Of a DNA stretch of 64,000 nucleotides, positions 23,366 through 32,842 are shown piece after piece. A model generated the notes under the pieces. That model did not search any database. It had not been told where the DNA came from and saw only the letters and a list, made by a program, of their open reading frames with translations. Positions within the stretch are counted from its first letter, which is position 1; every line of letters starts with the position of its first letter. A program made the translations under genes and the position numbers. The DNA lies in assembly GCA_019422525.1 (NCBI GenBank), contig JAHZDE010000007.1, forward strand, positions 1-64,000, in the 5' to 3' direction. Origin of the DNA: Clostridiales bacterium (GTDB lineage: Bacteria; Bacillota; Clostridia; Oscillospirales; Acutalibacteraceae).

Positions 23366-24298
23366 ATGGCAAAAAAAGAAAAAGTCGCATTGGATGGACT
23401 TGACAAATTTAATCGAATTTCTAATCCTACCAATGCACTGTTTAACGTGATCTTTATCCTCATTTCCCTTACCTGTATTATTCCGATTATTTTGGTGCTG
23501 TCTATTTCTGTATCTTCAGAAGCATCTATTCAGGAATTTGGTTATTCGTTGTGGCCCAGAGAGTTTTCTGTTGAAGGTTATACCTTCCTGTTGCAGCAGG
23601 GCACTATGATTCTCCAGTCTTTGGGTGTATCTCTGTTTGTAACCATTGTGGGTACTGTGCTTGGCGTTTTGCTCACCACTCTGATGGGCTACTCCATGAG
23701 CCGTCCTGCTTATAAGCTGAAGGGTCTGCTTACTTGGATCGTCTTTATTCCTATGGTGTTTAATGGCGGCTTGGTTTCCACTTACTTTATCGTAGGTAAC
23801 CTGCTGGGATTGAAAAATACCATTTGGGCTTTGATTCTTCCTTTGGTAGTATCTTCCTTTAACGTTATCATTTGTAAGACCTTCTTTAAGCAGACAATTC
23901 CGGATTCTTTGATTGAATCTGGTAAGATTGACGGTGCAGGGCAGTTTACCATTTACTTCCGTATTGTGCTTCCGATCTCTCTGCCTCTGCTGGCAACAAT
24001 CGGTTTGTTCCTGTGCTTCGCATTCTGGAATGACTGGTATCAGTCCTTGCTGTACATCGATGAGCCTAAGCTGAAGAGCCTGCAAGCTTTGCTGCAGTCC
24101 ATTTTGACTAATATCACCGCTTTGGCACAGCAGATCGCAACCGTTGGTGGTTCTACCGCTGAATTGATTGCTAATATGCCGCAGGAAGCTGCTCGTATGG
24201 CTATCGTGGTTATCATCGTGTTCCCCATCGCTTGTGCATATCCTTTCTTCCAGAAATACTTTATTTCCGGCTTGACTGTCGGTGCTGTAAAAGGCTAA
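23366..24298 (+). CDS. Sugar ABC transporter permease (YtcP/YcjP-type)
   Basis: A 310-residue CUT1 permease partner. It has six hydrophobic segments and the EAA-type loop SLIESGKIDGAGQFTIYFRIVLPISLPLLATIG near residue 190, and ends KYFISGLTVGAVKG, the usual C-terminus of this group. It lies 15 bases after the first permease with GGAGGCGGAGAG as RBS. Forms the heterodimeric channel with it. Confidence 0.93.
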   Translation: MAKKEKVALDGLDKFNRISNPTNALFNVIFILISLTCIIPIILVLSISVSSEASIQEFGYSLWPREFSVEGYTFLLQQGTMILQSLGVSLFVTIVGTVLGVLLTTLMGYSMSRPAYKLKGLLTWIVFIPMVFNGGLVSTYFIVGNLLGLKNTIWALILPLVVSSFNVIICKTFFKQTIPDSLIESGKIDGAGQFTIYFRIVLPISLPLLATIGLFLCFAFWNDWYQSLLYIDEPKLKSLQALLQSILTNITALAQQIATVGGSTAELIANMPQEAARMAIVVIIVFPIACAYPFFQKYFISGLTVGAVKG

Positions 24299-24335
24299 TT
24301 CGATTCCCTGTTATCTTTATTACTTTGTATCCCAA

Positions 24336-24352
24336 AGCCGGAGAGTCCGGCT
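24336..24352 (+). promoter_or_regulatory. Intercistronic hairpin before the binding-protein gene
   Basis: AGCCGGA-GAG-TCCGGCT is a perfect 7-bp hairpin without a T run, between permease and binding-protein genes. Such stems often protect the 3' side of the mRNA and help raise binding-protein levels; that role is inferred. Confidence 0.5.
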
Positions 24353-24392
24353 GCAAGATAAACCTATTTTACATTTAGTAGGAGGAAAAATC

Positions 24393-25901
24393 ATGAAGAA
24401 AATGCGTATTCTCGCACTTGCCATGGCTCTGGCTATGACTGCAAGCGTGTTCGCAGGTTGCTCCAACAACAGCGGCACGGCCAGCACCGGAGATGATGGC
24501 GGTAGCACCAACAATACCGACGTTCCTACCTTGGAATGGTATGGCATCGGCGGTACAGTTCCTGCAGATTTTGATGATGGCATCGCTGCTATCAACGATT
24601 ATCTGGCTGAGAAAAACATCGGCGCAAAAGTCAATGTAACGGTTTATGAATGGAGCGCTTACGAGCCAAACTTCCGTAGAATGATCAACGGCGGTGACTA
24701 CTTCGATATCATGTTCGCATGGGGCTCCACTTACAACCAGTTCGTACAGCAGGGCGCTTTCATGGACATTACGGAGAAGGTTCAGAGCGTAACTCCTGAC
24801 CTGTACAACGCCATTCCTCAAGAGTTGTGGACCGGCGCACAGATCGACGGTAAGATCTATGCAGTTCCTACTTACAAGGATTCTTCCATGACTCAGTTCT
24901 GGTATTTCGACCATGAGTTGGTAGAGAAATACAACATCGATGTGAAGTCTGTCCATACTATGGACGACCTGACTCCTATCTTCAAGCAGGTTAAGGAAGG
25001 CGAAGGCGATACCTTCTATCCTGTATACCTGACCAAGGGCAACCCCTGGAACGGCTTCTTCAACATGTTTGATGATCTGGGCACCGGCCTCCAGGCTCTG
25101 GGCGTCCGCGTAGACGATCAGAACCGTAAAGTTGTGAACGTTCTGGAAGACGAAGAAGTTCTCCACAACTTGGGCCTGCTCCGTGACTGGTATGAAGCTG
25201 GTTACATCAACCAGGATGCTAACGTTTCCGAAGAAAACTACAAGAACTGCTTCTTTGGCTCTGGCCAAGGCTGGCCGGCTGCTGCTATTGGCTGGGCAAC
25301 CAACCAGAACATCAAGCAGTATGACCTGACTGATCCTATCGATGGTCCTATCTACACTTCCTCCACTGTTCAGGGTTCCATGCAGGCTATCTATGCTGGT
25401 TCTAAGAACGCTGATCTGGCTCTGAAGGTTCTGGAGCTGGCCAACACCGATACCACCATGCGTGACATGATGTCCTTCGGTAAGGAAGGCGTCCACTTCG
25501 AGTATGTTAACAAAGAGCTGGACGACGGCAGCGGCGAGACCCGTAAGGCTGTTCATCAGCTGAACACCAACTGGACCAACGGCTGGACCAACTATTCTCA
25601 GGCTTCCTTCTTCGTGCGTACTCTGCTCGACACCGAACCTGACACCCAGCTGGATGAAATCAAGGCTCAGAACGATGAAGCTACCGAGTCCGTGTGCATG
25701 GGCTTCGTAATGGATATTAGTCCTATCCAGAACGAGCTGTCCGCTTGCACCCAGGTTTGGAGCACTTATAAGGCTGACCTGTTGACTGGCGCAAGAGATC
25801 CTGATGAGCTGGTTCCCACCATGATCCAGGAACTGAACGACGCTGGCCTGCAGACCATCATTACTGAGGCTCAGAAGCAGGTTGACGAATACTTCAAATA
25901 A
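24393..25901 (+). CDS. Extracellular solute-binding lipoprotein (LplA-type)
   Basis: A 502-residue CUT1 binding lipoprotein. The N-terminus MKKMRILALAMALAM...VFAGCSNN has a lipobox with Cys23 for lipid attachment, followed by a Ser/Gly/Asn-rich linker. The body shows the family's EWYGIGG, NGGDYFDIMFAWGS, DGKIYAVPTYKD and late PIQNELSACTQVWSTYKADLLTGARD. Codon use is strongly biased (more than its neighbours), pointing to high expression. It should bind the oligosaccharide that the two permeases import. Confidence 0.93.
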   Translation: MKKMRILALAMALAMTASVFAGCSNNSGTASTGDDGGSTNNTDVPTLEWYGIGGTVPADFDDGIAAINDYLAEKNIGAKVNVTVYEWSAYEPNFRRMINGGDYFDIMFAWGSTYNQFVQQGAFMDITEKVQSVTPDLYNAIPQELWTGAQIDGKIYAVPTYKDSSMTQFWYFDHELVEKYNIDVKSVHTMDDLTPIFKQVKEGEGDTFYPVYLTKGNPWNGFFNMFDDLGTGLQALGVRVDDQNRKVVNVLEDEEVLHNLGLLRDWYEAGYINQDANVSEENYKNCFFGSGQGWPAAAIGWATNQNIKQYDLTDPIDGPIYTSSTVQGSMQAIYAGSKNADLALKVLELANTDTTMRDMMSFGKEGVHFEYVNKELDDGSGETRKAVHQLNTNWTNGWTNYSQASFFVRTLLDTEPDTQLDEIKAQNDEATESVCMGFVMDISPIQNELSACTQVWSTYKADLLTGARDPDELVPTMIQELNDAGLQTIITEAQKQVDEYFK

Positions 25902-25952
25902 GTTATCGTCTGGCTTGATTGCTAAAACGAAAATTATCTAATCTCACCTGAC

Positions 25953-25992
25953 AAGGCGGGGACAGGGCCGAAAGGCTTTGTCTCCGCCTTAT
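25953..25992 (+). terminator. Hairpin after the binding-protein gene
   Basis: AAGGCGGGGACAGGGCC-GAAA-GGCTTTGTCTCCGCCTT is a long stem with some G-U pairs. The T run behind it is poor, so it may be a weak terminator or an mRNA-protecting stem. Confidence 0.6.
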
Positions 25993-26046
25993 GGTGTCTT
26001 TAGATAAAGAAGATCATAGAGTATTGAGAAAATGTTCAAAAAAAGC

Positions 26047-26081
26047 TGTCCAAAATGCAGGCGCTGTTGTATAATAAGAGA
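26047..26081 (+). promoter_or_regulatory. Promoter of the two-component system
   Basis: TGTCCA (26047-26052), 17 bases, TATAAT (26070-26075), then AAGAGA. Nearly the same as the ABC operon promoter at 22227. Confidence 0.55.
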
Positions 26082-26121
26082 ATAACAAATGTTGTGTAAC
26101 ACTGGAAACAGAGGAGAAAGT

Positions 26122-27885
26122 ATGCGTACCCGTTTTTTTGATTTCCAAATTTATCGCAGACGTTTCCTCCTTGCAGTAATCCTGGTTCTGATATTCAGCA
26201 TACTCCTTTTAGTAGGCACGATGGCATTTTTTATAAGCAGCTGGATTGATAATCAACGGCAGGATGCTACCAAGGCTTATGAGGATATTGTGGATCGAGT
26301 GAAAAAAGAACAGGATGATGCAAATGACCAGATATGGCAGATTTATTCGTCTATTCCTTTAATGGAAGATACTACTGCGTTTTTTGACTCCACTGACAAG
26401 ATGAATTATATATATCTTCGTGGTATCAATAGTCGGAATTCCCGATTACAAATCCAATCATTCCCGCATTATATTTATTCGTTTATTTCCAGAAGGGACA
26501 GCTATGTCAAGGGAGCGGTGTTGCATTCATATGGGGGAAGTGACAAAACTCTTCAAAGCGACATTGCTGGTAATTTGAATATCACATATGCACAGCCAGG
26601 CCAACATTTGGTGATGGATGATGTATGGCTCTTAGGAAGCTACGAAGTGATGCTTTCAGGAAAGCTAAGTCAAATGTTGGGAACCATCAGCTTTTGGGTA
26701 GATGGGGATGAAATTTTTAGCACCAGGCACCCCTTTATCGGGGAATATGCGGTGATAGATCAGCGTGGAAATATTTGGGGCTCTCACTCTAGTGACACTC
26801 GTCGTATACAGTGGTTAAAAAGAGCTTATATGGCAGATAATCCTATGGGGAGCTTTTTGGACGGCGGAAGATGGGTGTTTTATTATTGCCAGGAAGATCT
26901 TGTCCATCAGTTTTCTTATGTGACAGCCGTGGATATTGGAACACTGTTGTCTGTCAATGCTGGCCTTATTTGGATGTTGATATTGGCAGTGGCTTTGCTG
27001 GACATAATTGTGATTTCATTTATTTTTTGGAATGTTCACTATGATTCTGTCTTTTTGGGATATTTGCTCCGGTTGATTGAAAAAGTGGAGAAAGGCGATT
27101 TTAAAGCAGTTAAAGAACTGGAACGTCCGCGCTTTCAGGGAAAAGATGAGTATAGTATTATTTCCACTGCGCTGGAAAATATGAGCTATGCTTTGGATGA
27201 ATATATTCGGATTGAATACCGGCTGAAACTTAAGCAGCAAGAAACCGATATGAGAGCGATGCAGCATCAAATTAACCCTCATTTTCTTTATAATACTCTT
27301 GAGGCTATCCGAGCAAAGGCACTTTTGGAGAAAAACCCCATGACGGCCGATGCCATTGCCCTTTTAGGCGGACTTTATCGGGATATGGTCCGAAAAGAAA
27401 ATGTACTGCGTTTTGCAGAAGAAAAAGAATTATTGGAAACATATTTGAAAATTATGCAGTTGCGGTATCCAGACAGTTTTGGTTATCAAATCGTACTGGA
27501 TTCGGAGCTGTTGGATGTAAAAACCCCTAAGTTTTGGCTTCAGCCCTTGGCAGAAAATTTCTTTTCCCATGGGTTTGACCGGTGCAGTGAGTATAATATT
27601 TTGGTAGTTACCGGAGAGGCTGAAGGAAATGGCTGGCGTATCAAAGTGATGGACAATGGTTCTGGTGTGAAAGATGACCAACTTCCGGCTATTAACGAAC
27701 GAATGAAAAGTGGGGATGACCATTCAGGCAGTTCCATTGGTCTGCATAATGTATATACACGGCTGGCTTATTTTTATGGTAAAAAGTTTTCCATGGAAGT
27801 TCTGAATAATCCGGAGGGCGGCGCGTGCATTTCGATATATATCCCAAACAAGGAGGCTTCTGATGTATACCCTGCTAATAGTTGA
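26122..27885 (+). CDS. Sensor histidine kinase, YesM type
   Basis: A 587-residue membrane kinase. A helix at ~14-37 and another near ~277-305 flank a ~240-residue outer sensor region; a HAMP-like linker follows. The phosphorylation site is His in QHQINPHFLYNTLEAIRAKAL (around residue 389), the HPK7/YesM form, and MDNGSGVKDDQLP with SIGLHNVYTRL gives the N and G boxes of the ATPase. Start at 26122 has GAGGAG upstream; 26089 is an earlier ATG without RBS. It overlaps the regulator gene by 23 bases. It likely senses a sugar, perhaps through the nearby binding protein. Confidence 0.93.
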   Translation: MRTRFFDFQIYRRRFLLAVILVLIFSILLLVGTMAFFISSWIDNQRQDATKAYEDIVDRVKKEQDDANDQIWQIYSSIPLMEDTTAFFDSTDKMNYIYLRGINSRNSRLQIQSFPHYIYSFISRRDSYVKGAVLHSYGGSDKTLQSDIAGNLNITYAQPGQHLVMDDVWLLGSYEVMLSGKLSQMLGTISFWVDGDEIFSTRHPFIGEYAVIDQRGNIWGSHSSDTRRIQWLKRAYMADNPMGSFLDGGRWVFYYCQEDLVHQFSYVTAVDIGTLLSVNAGLIWMLILAVALLDIIVISFIFWNVHYDSVFLGYLLRLIEKVEKGDFKAVKELERPRFQGKDEYSIISTALENMSYALDEYIRIEYRLKLKQQETDMRAMQHQINPHFLYNTLEAIRAKALLEKNPMTADAIALLGGLYRDMVRKENVLRFAEEKELLETYLKIMQLRYPDSFGYQIVLDSELLDVKTPKFWLQPLAENFFSHGFDRCSEYNILVVTGEAEGNGWRIKVMDNGSGVKDDQLPAINERMKSGDDHSGSSIGLHNVYTRLAYFYGKKFSMEVLNNPEGGACISIYIPNKEASDVYPANS

Positions 27886-28627
27886 TGATGAACCTAATAT
27901 TTTGGTTGGGATGAAGGCATTGATTGATTGGCAAAGTTATGGCGTAACCCGGATTGAAACCGCTACCAACTGTTCTGATGCGTTGGCCCGTGCAGTGGAT
28001 ACCCGTCCGCAGCTTGCGCTAATTGATGTGTGCATTGGCAAAGAATTTGGTCAGGATTTGGTAAAAAGGATCAAGAAATCCGGTGTAGATTGTGCCTGTA
28101 TTATGATGAGTGGTCATCGGGAATTTGGTTATGCCTGCGAAGCTCTTCGCTGCGGCGCCTGGGACTACCTGCTCAAGCCGATTCAGGCCGATAAACTGGA
28201 AGCTGTCGTGGAGTTAATTATTAAAGAGAAGCTTCATGGCACAGTGAACCATGTTTCAAAGGATGAAGAAATGGACCCTGTGTTAAATCGGAAACTCTCA
28301 GAATTGCCAACTTTGATCAATAAATTGCTGGCAATGGTTCGTGCGGAATATCGGGATAATATTACGCTTAAATCCATTGCAGACAGGTTGCGTATGAACG
28401 CAACTTATCTTGGACAACTGTTTATAAAAGAAACAGGTCTTAAATTTTCAGAATATGTGATGCTATACCGTTTGAATATGGCAAAAGAACATATTTTATA
28501 CACCGATGAAAAAATAGCAGTCATTGCAGAAGAAGTGGGTTATTCCAACCTAAACTACTTTTATACCCACTTCCGCAGTTACTTTAATATGACACCTTCT
28601 GAGATGAGGCTAAAAAAAGCAGAATAA
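27863..28627 (+). CDS. Response regulator, AraC type (YesN-like)
   Basis: A 254-residue regulator. The receiver domain (1-~120) has Asp8/Asp9, Asp55 in LALIDVC as phosphoacceptor and Lys near 104. The C-terminal ~90 residues form an AraC HTH (ITLKSIADRLRMNATYLGQLFIKETG... VGYSNLNYFYTHFRSYFNMTPSEMR). It is shorter than most YesN proteins, which have a long middle linker. It should activate the ABC operon and the mannosidase genes in response to the kinase. Confidence 0.93.
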   Translation: MYTLLIVDDEPNILVGMKALIDWQSYGVTRIETATNCSDALARAVDTRPQLALIDVCIGKEFGQDLVKRIKKSGVDCACIMMSGHREFGYACEALRCGAWDYLLKPIQADKLEAVVELIIKEKLHGTVNHVSKDEEMDPVLNRKLSELPTLINKLLAMVRAEYRDNITLKSIADRLRMNATYLGQLFIKETGLKFSEYVMLYRLNMAKEHILYTDEKIAVIAEEVGYSNLNYFYTHFRSYFNMTPSEMRLKKAE

Positions 28628-28664
28628 CTCTTCCCAGAAAGGGCCTTGAAAGGAGAAATTATCA

Positions 28665-29651
28665 ATGGCAAAAATTATTGGCAACGCACTCCCCAACATC
28701 CCCTGGCAGGACAAGCCGGCAAACCTGGATGCTCCTGTGTGGCGCTACACCGAGAACCCCATCATCAACCGGCATGACCAGAAAAATGCAAACAGCATTT
28801 TTAACTCTGCGGTGGTTCCGTTTGAAGATGGCTTTGCAGGTATTTTCCGCTGCGATTCCCGTTCTGTCAGCATGGATATTTTCCCCGGATTTTCCAAGGA
28901 TGGTATCCACTGGACTATCAGTGATAAACCGGTACAGTTCGAAGGCGATCCGGCGGTTACCAAGCGTGAATATCGGTATGACCCCCGCGTGCTCAAGATG
29001 GATGACAAGTATTATGTAACTTGGTGTAATGGCGCTCATGGCCCGACCATCGGTGTGGGTTGGACTACCGACTTCAAGACCTTCCATCAGATGGAAAATG
29101 CTTTCCTGCCTTACAACCGCAACGGCGTTTTGTTCCCGCGTAAAATTGGCGGAAATTATATGATGCTCTCCCGTCCTTCCGATACTGGCCACACTCCTTT
29201 TGGCGATGTGTTCTGCAGCCAGAGCCCGGATTTGACTTATTGGGGCAAGCATCGCTGGGTAATGGGCACCATCAATGGTGACGAGTCTGCCTGGCAGTCT
29301 AAGAAAATCGGCCCCGGCTGTGTTCCTATCGAGACCGATGAGGGCTGGTTGATTATCTATCACGGTGTTATCAATACCTGCAACGGCTTTGTGTATCGTA
29401 TTGGCGTCGCACTGCTGGATCTGGACGAGCCCTGGAAAGTAAAGGGCCGCAGCCGCAACTATATCCTTGGGCCTGAAGAGCTGTACGAGTGTGTAGGCGA
29501 TGTGCCGAATGTTACCTTCCCCTGCGCTGCTTTGACTGACGCTGCTACCGGCAGAATTGCCATTTACTATGGTTGTGCGGATACCGTAACCGGTTTGGCA
29601 TTTACCACTGTCGATACGCTCCTGAATCATATCCGGGAGTATCCCCTCTAA
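28665..29651 (+). CDS. GH130 family glycoside phosphorylase
   Basis: A 328-residue cytosolic enzyme of the five-bladed GH130 fold. Visible marks are ENPIINRHDQKNANSIFNSAVVPFEDGFAGIFRCDSR, RYDPRVLKMDDKYYVTWCNG and GPGCVPIETDEGWLIIYHGV. GH130 enzymes split beta-mannosides with phosphate to mannose-1-phosphate; group members act on mannosyl-glucose, beta-1,4-mannobiose or Man-beta-1,4-GlcNAc. Its place before an alpha-mannosidase favours the last of these (N-glycan core), by inference. RBS AAAGGAG, 38 bases after the response regulator. Confidence 0.9.
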   Translation: MAKIIGNALPNIPWQDKPANLDAPVWRYTENPIINRHDQKNANSIFNSAVVPFEDGFAGIFRCDSRSVSMDIFPGFSKDGIHWTISDKPVQFEGDPAVTKREYRYDPRVLKMDDKYYVTWCNGAHGPTIGVGWTTDFKTFHQMENAFLPYNRNGVLFPRKIGGNYMMLSRPSDTGHTPFGDVFCSQSPDLTYWGKHRWVMGTINGDESAWQSKKIGPGCVPIETDEGWLIIYHGVINTCNGFVYRIGVALLDLDEPWKVKGRSRNYILGPEELYECVGDVPNVTFPCAALTDAATGRIAIYYGCADTVTGLAFTTVDTLLNHIREYPL

Positions 29652-29684
29652 TTTTATTCTCATTGTTCCAACGGAGGCACCGTT

Positions 29685-32600
29685 ATGATTTTTGCAAAAG
29701 AACGTATTGAAGTAATTGCCGCACAGCTGGAAAAATTTCGCATTCCGCAGAAATTTCAGTTGGATAACTGGAAGGTAAAAGAAGGGTTTTGGCTGCGTCC
29801 CGAAGAAGTGGATGCAGACCCAGCTCCTTTTACCGATTTTGACTCCAAGCTCATGCATTGGTATGGGCATGACCGCCATTACTGGTTCCGTACTACCTTT
29901 ACCGTACCGGAAAGTTTTGACCACAAGGAAATGTGGCTGTATTTGAGAACACAAATCGAGGAATGGGATGACGGCAGAAACCCGCAGTTCCTGATTTTTG
30001 TCAATGGACAGGTAAAACAGGGCGCAGATATGAACCACAGAGAGCTTCTGCTGGATAAATGTGCGAAAGCCGGTGATACGTATACCATTGATTTACAGGC
30101 TTATACGGGAATTATGCATTCAGAATTCCGTCTGTTAGCAGATATACAGGAGCTGCAGCCTGATGTTAATGGCCTGTACTATGATATTCAAGTTCCCCTG
30201 TGGGCAATGTCCCGTATGGATGCCAAGGGAAAAACCTATATCGATTTGTGTACGGCTTTGAATGATGCTGTAAACCTGCTGGATATGAGAAAGGTTCCCT
30301 CGGAAGCTTTTTATGCTTCTGTAAAGGAGGCACGGGCTTTACTGGCCAAGACGGTATATGGCGAAATGGCCGGTTATCAGGACGTTATCGCCAGCTGCAT
30401 CGGCCATACTCATATTGATGTGGCCTGGTGGTGGACGGTTGCACAGACCCGTGAAAAGGTCGCCCGGAGCTTTGCCACCGTATTGAAGCTGATGGAAGAG
30501 TATCCCGAGTATAAGTTTATGTCCAGCCAGCCGGTGCTGTACAGCTTTTTAAAGGAGCGGTATCCTGAACTGTATGCACAGGTCAAAAAACGCGTTCAGG
30601 AAGGTCGCTGGGAGCCGGAAGGCGGTATGTGGCTGGAAGCCGACTGTAACCTCAGCTCTGGTGAAAGCCTTGTGCGTCAGTTTATGTACGGCAAGCGTTT
30701 CTTTCAAGAAGAATTCGGCAAAGACAGCCGTGTGTTGTGGCTGCCGGATGTATTCGGTTATTCCGGTGCCCTGCCGCAGATTATGAAAAAATCCGGCATC
30801 GACTATTTTATGACCACCAAGCTGTCCTGGAACCAGTTTAATATGGTTCCCAATGACACCATGATGTGGGAAGGAATTGATGGCAGCCAAGTGCTGGCCC
30901 ACTTTATTTCGACTCTGGGTGTGGGACAAAGTACAGAGCGGTTCTTCACTACGTATAACGGTATGCTTCATCCGGACGCCATTATGGGCGGCTGGGAGCG
31001 TTATCAAAATAAAGAAATGAACAATGATATCCTCATCGCTTATGGCTATGGAGACGGCGGCGGCGGTCCTACCCGCAAAATGCTGGAAACCGGTCGCCGG
31101 ATGGAAAAGGGTATCAAAGGGGTCCCCACGGTGCGTCAGTGTGGCCCTCTGCAATACTTTGAGGAACTGGAAGCACGGGTAAAAGACAGCCGCCGTTTAC
31201 CGGTATGGACCGGAGAGTTCTATTTTGAATATCACCGCGGAACCTATACCAGTATGGCCCGTAACAAGCGCAGCAACCGTAAGAGCGAGTTTTTGCTCAG
31301 TGATATTGAGCTGTTGAGTGTTTTGGCTGCGGAGAAGGGTGTAGAATATCCTGCGGAGCAGCTGGAAAAGCTGTGGAAAGTGGTACTGCTGAATCAGTTC
31401 CACGATATTCTGCCGGGCTCCTCTATTGCCGAAGTGTATGAGGTTACCAAAAAAGAATATGCCGAACTGGCAGAAGAAGGCGGAAAGTTGCTTTCGGAAC
31501 GTGAAAAGGCAGTGGCTGGTTCCGGAGAAGGCATCACTGTGTTCAATACCACCGGGTTTACGGCTTCCGGAATGGTTGAGCTGCCGGAAGGCGTGAATGC
31601 AGTATCTGGCGCCCCTGTTCAGAAATATGACGGAAAGGCTTATGCACTGGTTCAAAACGTTCCGTCCAAGGGCTGGAAAACCTTTGCTCAGGGCGAAGCG
31701 GCAGCAACAGATACTCCCTTTACGTTGGGCAAAAAAGACGGCTGCCTGACCATTGAGACCCCTTATTATACGGTTGCCATTGACGAAACCGGTATGTTTA
31801 CTTCCTTGTTTGACAAAGAAAATGGACGTGAAGTATTCCAGGCTGGCAAAAAGGGCAATCGTATGCGCGTCTTTGAGGATAAGCCCATGTGTTTTGATAA
31901 CTGGGATATTGATATTTTCTATACCGAAAAGGGATGGGATGTTACCGAGATTTCCCGGATGGAATGGACTGCTAATGGCCCGTTGTTTGCTGAACTGACC
32001 ATTGAACGTGTGTTTATGCAGTCGAAAATGAAGCAGCGGATTCGTTTCTATGCGCACGACCGCCGCATTGATTTTGACACATGGATCGATTGGCATGAGC
32101 ATCAGAACTTGCTGAAAGTCTTTATGCCGGTAGATGTTCATACGGACGAAGCTTCCTTTGACATTCAGTTTGGTAATGTGGTACGGAAAACCCATACCAA
32201 TACCAGCTGGGACCAGGCTCGGTTTGAAAGCTGTGGCCATAAGTGGGCAGACGTGTCAGAAGGCGACTATGGCGTTTCCGTGCTGAACGATTGCAAATAC
32301 GGCCATTCCGTACACAAGGGCGAGATTGCGTTGACGCTGATTAAGTCCGGTATCGAGCCCAATTCCAACACGGATAATGAGGAGCATGTATTTACCTATT
32401 CTCTGTATCCTCATGCCGGCAGCTGGAAGGATGGCGGTACCCAGGCAGAAGCCACCGCTTTGAACCAGCCTTTGACGGCAGTTTGCGGCGGCGAGGCTGG
32501 CAGCAGTTTCTCCTTCGTGTCTGTAAATCATGATAATGTGATTTTGGAGACCGTGAAGCGCGCAGAAGATGGCGATGGCGTGATCTTGCGTGTGATTGAA

Positions 32601-32768
32601 GAGCAGAATAAACGTACCAATGCAGTTTTGACATTAGGTCATACTGTGAAGAGTGCGGAAGACTGCGATTTGATGGAAAATAAAACTGGCGACGTGACTG
32701 TGGAGGGAAATACTGTTTCCTTTACCATTCATCCTTATGAGATTAAGACCATCCGCGTGCGGTTTTAA
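29685..32768 (+). CDS. GH38 alpha-mannosidase
   Basis: A 1027-residue enzyme without a signal peptide, so cytosolic. IGHTHIDVAWWW (about residues 237-248) carries the Zn-binding His and Asp; WLEADCNLSSGESLVRQF (about 315-332) holds the nucleophile Asp of the ADCN motif; LPDVFGYSGALPQIMKKSG and FHDILPGSSIAEVYE (with a further Zn-type His-Asp) also match GH38. Length fits bacterial GH38 enzymes such as B. subtilis/S. pyogenes relatives. It would trim alpha-linked mannose from imported oligosaccharides. Last gene of the island, followed by a strong terminator. Confidence 0.93.
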   Translation: MIFAKERIEVIAAQLEKFRIPQKFQLDNWKVKEGFWLRPEEVDADPAPFTDFDSKLMHWYGHDRHYWFRTTFTVPESFDHKEMWLYLRTQIEEWDDGRNPQFLIFVNGQVKQGADMNHRELLLDKCAKAGDTYTIDLQAYTGIMHSEFRLLADIQELQPDVNGLYYDIQVPLWAMSRMDAKGKTYIDLCTALNDAVNLLDMRKVPSEAFYASVKEARALLAKTVYGEMAGYQDVIASCIGHTHIDVAWWWTVAQTREKVARSFATVLKLMEEYPEYKFMSSQPVLYSFLKERYPELYAQVKKRVQEGRWEPEGGMWLEADCNLSSGESLVRQFMYGKRFFQEEFGKDSRVLWLPDVFGYSGALPQIMKKSGIDYFMTTKLSWNQFNMVPNDTMMWEGIDGSQVLAHFISTLGVGQSTERFFTTYNGMLHPDAIMGGWERYQNKEMNNDILIAYGYGDGGGGPTRKMLETGRRMEKGIKGVPTVRQCGPLQYFEELEARVKDSRRLPVWTGEFYFEYHRGTYTSMARNKRSNRKSEFLLSDIELLSVLAAEKGVEYPAEQLEKLWKVVLLNQFHDILPGSSIAEVYEVTKKEYAELAEEGGKLLSEREKAVAGSGEGITVFNTTGFTASGMVELPEGVNAVSGAPVQKYDGKAYALVQNVPSKGWKTFAQGEAAATDTPFTLGKKDGCLTIETPYYTVAIDETGMFTSLFDKENGREVFQAGKKGNRMRVFEDKPMCFDNWDIDIFYTEKGWDVTEISRMEWTANGPLFAELTIERVFMQSKMKQRIRFYAHDRRIDFDTWIDWHEHQNLLKVFMPVDVHTDEASFDIQFGNVVRKTHTNTSWDQARFESCGHKWADVSEGDYGVSVLNDCKYGHSVHKGEIALTLIKSGIEPNSNTDNEEHVFTYSLYPHAGSWKDGGTQAEATALNQPLTAVCGGEAGSSFSFVSVNHDNVILETVKRAEDGDGVILRVIEEQNKRTNAVLTLGHTVKSAEDCDLMENKTGDVTVEGNTVSFTIHPYEIKTIRVRF

Positions 32769-32788
32769 ATCAAAATCAATAGAAATTT

Positions 32789-32832
32789 AAGCAGCGCAGT
32801 CCATGGGGAACCATGGGCTGCGCTGCTTTTTA
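32789..32832 (+). terminator. Terminator of the mannoside island
   Basis: AGCAGCGCAGTCCATGG and CCATGGGCTGCGCTGCT form a 17-bp stem followed by a T run. It may also serve the converging AlkD transcript. Confidence 0.88.
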
Positions 32833-32842
32833 TTATAAAATA

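Noticed and set aside
24375..25556. 393-codon open frame antisense to the solute-binding protein
   Set aside because: Shadow of a highly codon-biased gene; no RBS or family.
28662..30038. 458-codon open frame antisense to GH130/GH38
   Set aside because: Spans two real genes on the other strand and has no recognisable motif.
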